From contig NZ_BOOO01000007.1 of the NCBI RefSeq assembly GCF_016863275.1, positions 1-64,000 on the forward strand: 64,000 nt of DNA, read 5' to 3'. Made by a program: the position numbers and the translations under genes. Shown piece after piece: positions 60,784 through 64,000 of this stretch (position 1 is its first letter; each line of letters starts with the position of its first letter). Source of the DNA: Planotetraspora mira (lineage in GTDB: Bacteria > Actinomycetota > Actinomycetes > Streptosporangiales > Streptosporangiaceae). The notes beneath the pieces were generated by a model. That model saw only the letters and a program-made list of their open reading frames with translations, had not been told where the DNA came from and ran no database searches.

Positions 60784-61944
60784 TCAGGCCCGTTTGGCGA
60801 TGGCGGTGATGAACGGCTGGACCAGCCGCGCCGCCAGCGGGCCGAACGCCGCGAGGATGAGCACGTATGCGGCGGCCACCGGCCCGAGGTCCGGATGGGC
60901 CCCTGACGCGACCGCCAGACCGGCGATCACGATGTTGAACTCGCCCCGGGGGATCAGCGCGATGCCGGCGCGGGCCCATCCCGCTCTCGCGATGCCCGCC
61001 CGGCGGGCGGCGTACGCCCCGGAGAGCAGCTTAGTGATCATGCTGACCACCGCGAGCAGGGCGGCGAGTCCGGCGACCGGGCCGATCTTCGCCGGGTCGG
61101 TCTGCAGACCGAAGAAGACGAAGAACACCGCCGCGAACAGGTCCCGCAGGGGCGCGAGCAACGCCTGGGCGTCCTCGGCCAGTTTCCCCGACAGCGCGAT
61201 GCCGACCAGGAACGCGCCCACCGCCGCGGACACCTGTAACTGCTGCGCGACGCCGGCGACGAGCAGGGCGAGGCCGACCACCTTCAGCAGGAGCACCTCG
61301 GAGTTCGGGCTGGCGACGAACGCCTGGATGAGCCTGCCGAAACGTAACGCGACCACCAGCACGACGCTGACCGTCGCCAGCGCGATCGCCACGGTGATCG
61401 CGCCGCCGACCAGGCTCAGCCCGGCCAGCACGGCCGTCAGGACCGGCAGGTAGATGGCCATGGTCAGGTCTTCGAAGACCAGCAGCGACAACACCACCGG
61501 CGTCTCGCGGTTGCCGATCCAGCCGAGGTCGGACAGGACCTTCGCCGTGATGCCGGAAGACGTGGCATAGGTGACGCCGGCCATCGCCAGGGCGGCGACC
61601 GGACCCCAGCCGAGCAGGAGTGCGAACGCCGCCCCCGGCAGGGCGTTGAGCACCACGTCCACGACTCCCGCGCGGGCGTTGCCCTTCAGGCTGGTCACGA
61701 GTTCGTCGGCGTTGTACTCCAGGCCGAGGGTAAGCAGCAGGAGGATGACGCCGAGTTCGGCGCCGACGGAGATGAACTCCTCACTGGTCGCGAGCGGCAG
61801 GATGCCGCCCGTGCCGAACGCCAGCCCGGCGATCAGGTAGAGGGGAATGGGTGAGATGCCGACGCGCAGGGCCAACGCCCCGAGGATGCCGAGCCCGAGC
61901 ACGACCGCGCCGAACTCCAGGAACAGTATTGCCGTTTCGTGCAC
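60784..61944 (-). CDS. Cation:proton antiporter (CPA2, KhtU/KefB type)
   Basis: A 386-residue integral membrane protein with about eleven to twelve hydrophobic segments and the CPA2 fold. Conserved parts are LLTLGLEYNADEL near residue 75, the VFEDLTMAIYLPVL helix near 157 (functional Asp), and VSMITKLLSGAYAARR near 300. It exchanges potassium or another cation for protons across the cell membrane. The separate regulatory subunit lies just upstream with eight bases between, as in khtT-khtU. Confidence 0.92.
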   Translation of the reverse strand: MHETAILFLEFGAVVLGLGILGALALRVGISPIPLYLIAGLAFGTGGILPLATSEEFISVGAELGVILLLLTLGLEYNADELVTSLKGNARAGVVDVVLNALPGAAFALLLGWGPVAALAMAGVTYATSSGITAKVLSDLGWIGNRETPVVLSLLVFEDLTMAIYLPVLTAVLAGLSLVGGAITVAIALATVSVVLVVALRFGRLIQAFVASPNSEVLLLKVVGLALLVAGVAQQLQVSAAVGAFLVGIALSGKLAEDAQALLAPLRDLFAAVFFVFFGLQTDPAKIGPVAGLAALLAVVSMITKLLSGAYAARRAGIARAGWARAGIALIPRGEFNIVIAGLAVASGAHPDLGPVAAAYVLILAAFGPLAARLVQPFITAIAKRA

Positions 61945-61952
61945 AAGCCGGC

Positions 61953-62435
61953 CTAACCGTTGGACAGGATGTCGGCGACGGCGGCGGTGCTCTCCGGGCT
62001 GCCCACCACGACGACGACGTCACCGTCGGCCAGCGGGAAGTCGGGTCCGGGGCTGGCGGCCACCTGTCCCGAGTGGACGATCGCCACGATGGAGGCGCCG
62101 GTCCGGGTGCGCACGCGGGCGTCCCCCATCGCGCGGCCGGCGTACGGCGAGCCGGGCATGATCGGCAGTTGCAGGCTGACCAGCCCCTCGACCTCGCGGT
62201 GCAGGTCGTTGAGGCGCTGAACGATACGAGGAGCGCCGAGCAGCTCGGCCAGCGCGTCGGCCTCCTCGTCGTTCAGCTTCACGGTCTCGCAGGCGCGGTC
62301 GGGATCGTCGGGGTCGTAGATCACCAGGTCACGGCGGCCGGTCCGGTGGGAGACCACTCCGATCCGCCGTCCGGACCGTGTCGTGAACTCGTGCCGCAGC
62401 CCGATCCCCGGCAGCGCCGTCTGCTCGACCTCCAC
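61953..62435 (-). CDS. Antiporter regulatory subunit (KhtT type, RCK-C)
   Basis: A 160-residue soluble protein. The N terminus (1-70) opens EQTALPGIGLRHEF as in KhtT-type subunits. The C-terminal RCK-C domain (about 85-158) contains LQLPIMPGSPYAGRAM and PLADGDVVVVVGS. Related subunits gate the antiporter in response to pH or nucleotides such as c-di-AMP; which signal acts here is unknown. It precedes the antiporter gene in one operon. Confidence 0.92.
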   Translation of the reverse strand: MEVEQTALPGIGLRHEFTTRSGRRIGVVSHRTGRRDLVIYDPDDPDRACETVKLNDEEADALAELLGAPRIVQRLNDLHREVEGLVSLQLPIMPGSPYAGRAMGDARVRTRTGASIVAIVHSGQVAASPGPDFPLADGDVVVVVGSPESTAAVADILSNG

Positions 62436-62515
62436 CTGTACCTACCGCCTCACTTGATCTCGGACCTTTCGGACCACCGTACCTAGACGGGCAAGTCGGC
62501 GGCGCACCCGCGCGT

Positions 62516-64000
62516 CTACGGTTTCCTGGCCCTCTGGATGACCTCCTCCGTCGTCAGCGGGCTTCTCGGATGGTGACTCAGGCACATGGGGGCCTGGATC
62601 CTGGCGAACGCCGTCCCCTCCACGCCCGCGTAGAACTCACCGGGGCCGAGGTGCCCCACATCCCCGATGGTGCTGTTCTTGGACCGCGCCACCTCCTTCG
62701 CCGCCTCGATCTGGGCGGGGCTGTTGAGCAGCCCGAAGAACTGGGTGGCGGAGTTCCCCGGGATCCGGTTGTGCAGCCCCTTCGGTGCCTGCGTCGCGAA
62801 GACGAGGCCGAGGCCGTACTTGCGGGCCTGCGAGGCGAGCGCCAGCGTGCTGTGCGTGCACGCGGTCATCGCTCCGGACGGCGCGAACGTCTGCGCCTCG
62901 TCCATGACGAACAGCCCGCCCAGCGGGCGATCGCCGGCCGGGTGCCTCCTGATCCAGGAGAACAGCGCCAACTGCAGCAGGTTGACGAAGCTCTGCCGTT
63001 GCTCGTCGGACGGCAGCCCGACGAAGCTGATCACTGATATCCGGGCCCTCTTGCCGGGCGGCGGGGTCAGCAGCACGCCGGGGTCGGCCGCCGCGCCCTC
63101 GCCGCCGAACAGCGGATCGCTGACCATCGTCGCCGTCAGGTTCTGCGCGACCTCCGCCGCGATCTTGTCGGCGTTGGCGAGCGCGCTGACCCCTTCCGGC
63201 AGTTCGGAGAGCAGCGCGATCAGGCCGTGGAGGCCGGCGGTGCCGTGTCGCCCGTAGTACTCGACGGCCTCCTTCAGGACCGCCCGGCCCAGATGCGCCT
63301 TCTGCGTCTTCGCGTCGAGTCTCGCCCGGGGCACGAGGGACGCGACGGCGGCGCCGACCGCCTCCTTGAACTCGTCGGCGTCGTCCATCAGTCCGCTGAA
63401 ATCCGGGAGCGGCTGGAAGGCCAGCGGGCGTCCCCCGACCCTGCCCGGCGTCCAGACCGTGACGTCGGTGTCCGCGAGGTATCGCTGTGCCCTGGCCGCG
63501 TCGCCGTCCCGCCATCCGGCGGGCGGTTCCGGCCAGCCGTCACCCAGGCGCGCGAGGTCGTTGTTGGGGTCGAGCACGATGGCCGACACCCCCTGGAGCG
63601 CGCACTCCTCGATCAGCCGGCGGATCAGCACGGTCTTCCCCGAGCCCGAGCCGGCGAAGATCGCGGTGTGCTTGCGCAACGCCTCCAGGTCCACCCGGGC
63701 GGGAGCCTGGTCGGCGGTCGTCCCGATCACGATCGACGGGGCGTCCGCGCTCCCGTCTGAGACGGCCGGCGCCCGTTTCGCCGCCGGCACGGCCGGGGTC
63801 TCTGGCGCGAGATCCCCAGCTGGGACGTCCGTCCTTCCTCTTCCTGAATCACCGCTCGTGGCGGCCACCGGGTCCGGCGTCGCGGTGTCCCCTCCTGCGT
63901 CGGGCATGCCGTACGGAACGGTCCACACGTCGCCGAGTGCGTCGCCGAGCAGCTTGATCTCACCGGTCGGCCGCCGGGCGGCGAGCCACGCATGGAGGTC
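62516..64000 (-). CDS. HerA/DUF87-type ATP-binding protein (partial at window end)
   Basis: The reading frame stays open to the window edge, so the N terminus is missing; 494 residues are visible. An Ala/Pro/Asp-rich linker (roughly the first 80 visible residues) leads to an FtsK/HerA-type ATPase. Walker A is GSGSGKT, Walker B is GGLFVMDEAQ, and a later TQAPKGLHNRIPGN is the sensor-like region. Members pump or unwind DNA, but the substrate is unknown here, and no NurA gene is seen on this side. The short opening DLHAWLAARRPTGE precedes the linker. Confidence 0.88.
   Translation of the reverse strand, partial: DLHAWLAARRPTGEIKLLGDALGDVWTVPYGMPDAGGDTATPDPVAATSGDSGRGRTDVPAGDLAPETPAVPAAKRAPAVSDGSADAPSIVIGTTADQAPARVDLEALRKHTAIFAGSGSGKTVLIRRLIEECALQGVSAIVLDPNNDLARLGDGWPEPPAGWRDGDAARAQRYLADTDVTVWTPGRVGGRPLAFQPLPDFSGLMDDADEFKEAVGAAVASLVPRARLDAKTQKAHLGRAVLKEAVEYYGRHGTAGLHGLIALLSELPEGVSALANADKIAAEVAQNLTATMVSDPLFGGEGAAADPGVLLTPPPGKRARISVISFVGLPSDEQRQSFVNLLQLALFSWIRRHPAGDRPLGGLFVMDEAQTFAPSGAMTACTHSTLALASQARKYGLGLVFATQAPKGLHNRIPGNSATQFFGLLNSPAQIEAAKEVARSKNSTIGDVGHLGPGEFYAGVEGTAFARIQAPMCLSHHPRSPLTTEEVIQRARKP

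Overview
The window is high-GC DNA from an actinobacterium. Support comes from frequent GTG starts, start/stop overlaps of the ATGA and GTGA type, twin-arginine and lipobox signals, F420-type luciferase-like oxidoreductases, a DmdR/IdeR-type iron box, and family types common in filamentous actinomycetes (a DUF5925 AAA ATPase, the S-adenosyl methyltransferase family, DUF4253, secreted enzymes with discoidin modules). I would guess a Streptosporangiaceae-like mycelial actinomycete, but the genus is inference. No rRNA, tRNA, CRISPR array, transposase or prophage was recognised.

Layout. 0.3-5.5 kb: a DinB-like protein, a HAD-IIA phosphatase, two luciferase-like oxidoreductases, an APH-type kinase and a small zinc-ribbon protein. 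5.6-10.1 kb: a lipoprotein, then the ferrous iron/heme operon efeUOB behind an iron box. 10.3-14.8 kb: a tight four-gene operon made of a membrane-anchored binding-protein-like protein, TelA, a binding-protein/VWA lipoprotein and a small membrane protein. 14.8-22 kb: a PHP-type metallohydrolase, then mutA-mutB-meaB for methylmalonyl-CoA mutase. 22-25.6 kb: a peptidoglycan amidase, an AAA ATPase and a divergent EF-Tu paralogue. 25.8-30.2 kb: a coupled three-gene peptidase operon (C39, S9, M20). 30.3-40.3 kb: a SLOG protein, an orphan Dpp/Opp importer (binding protein plus two permeases, no ATPases), a LuxR regulator, DUF4253, an S-adenosyl methyltransferase, a lactonase-type propeller, a decayed monooxygenase fragment, small genes and a TauE/SafE exporter.

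40.5-49.2 kb is the most unusual part. It holds five tandem, same-strand copies of a secreted RCC1-repeat beta-propeller gene. Four copies keep seven blades; the first has five blades and a frameshifted signal-peptide region. A sixth degenerate piece lies upstream. Four copies have an extended -10-like element (TGN-TARCGT) about 80 nt before the start codon, and all five end in a strong GC hairpin. This looks like a family expanding and diversifying in place.

49.2-58.2 kb is a carbohydrate-degradation locus. It encodes a 1153-residue secreted protein with two glycosidase modules and three discoidin domains, a GH3 beta-glucosidase, a LacI regulator and a secreted discoidin-DUF1996 protein. The same perfect palindrome GGAGAGCGCTCTCC lies upstream of all four, which defines a local LacI regulon. 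The two secreted proteins share a 294-bp identical discoidin-coding stretch in inverted orientation.

58.3-64 kb: an SDR oxidoreductase, a SnoaL-like protein, a LigD-type phosphoesterase fused to a ligase fold without its catalytic lysine, a KefB/KhtU-type antiporter with its regulatory subunit, and a HerA-like ATPase that runs off the window. Short 12-15 bp tandem repeats that overlap or directly follow stop codons recur through the window and appear to be a local signature of how these gene ends evolve.
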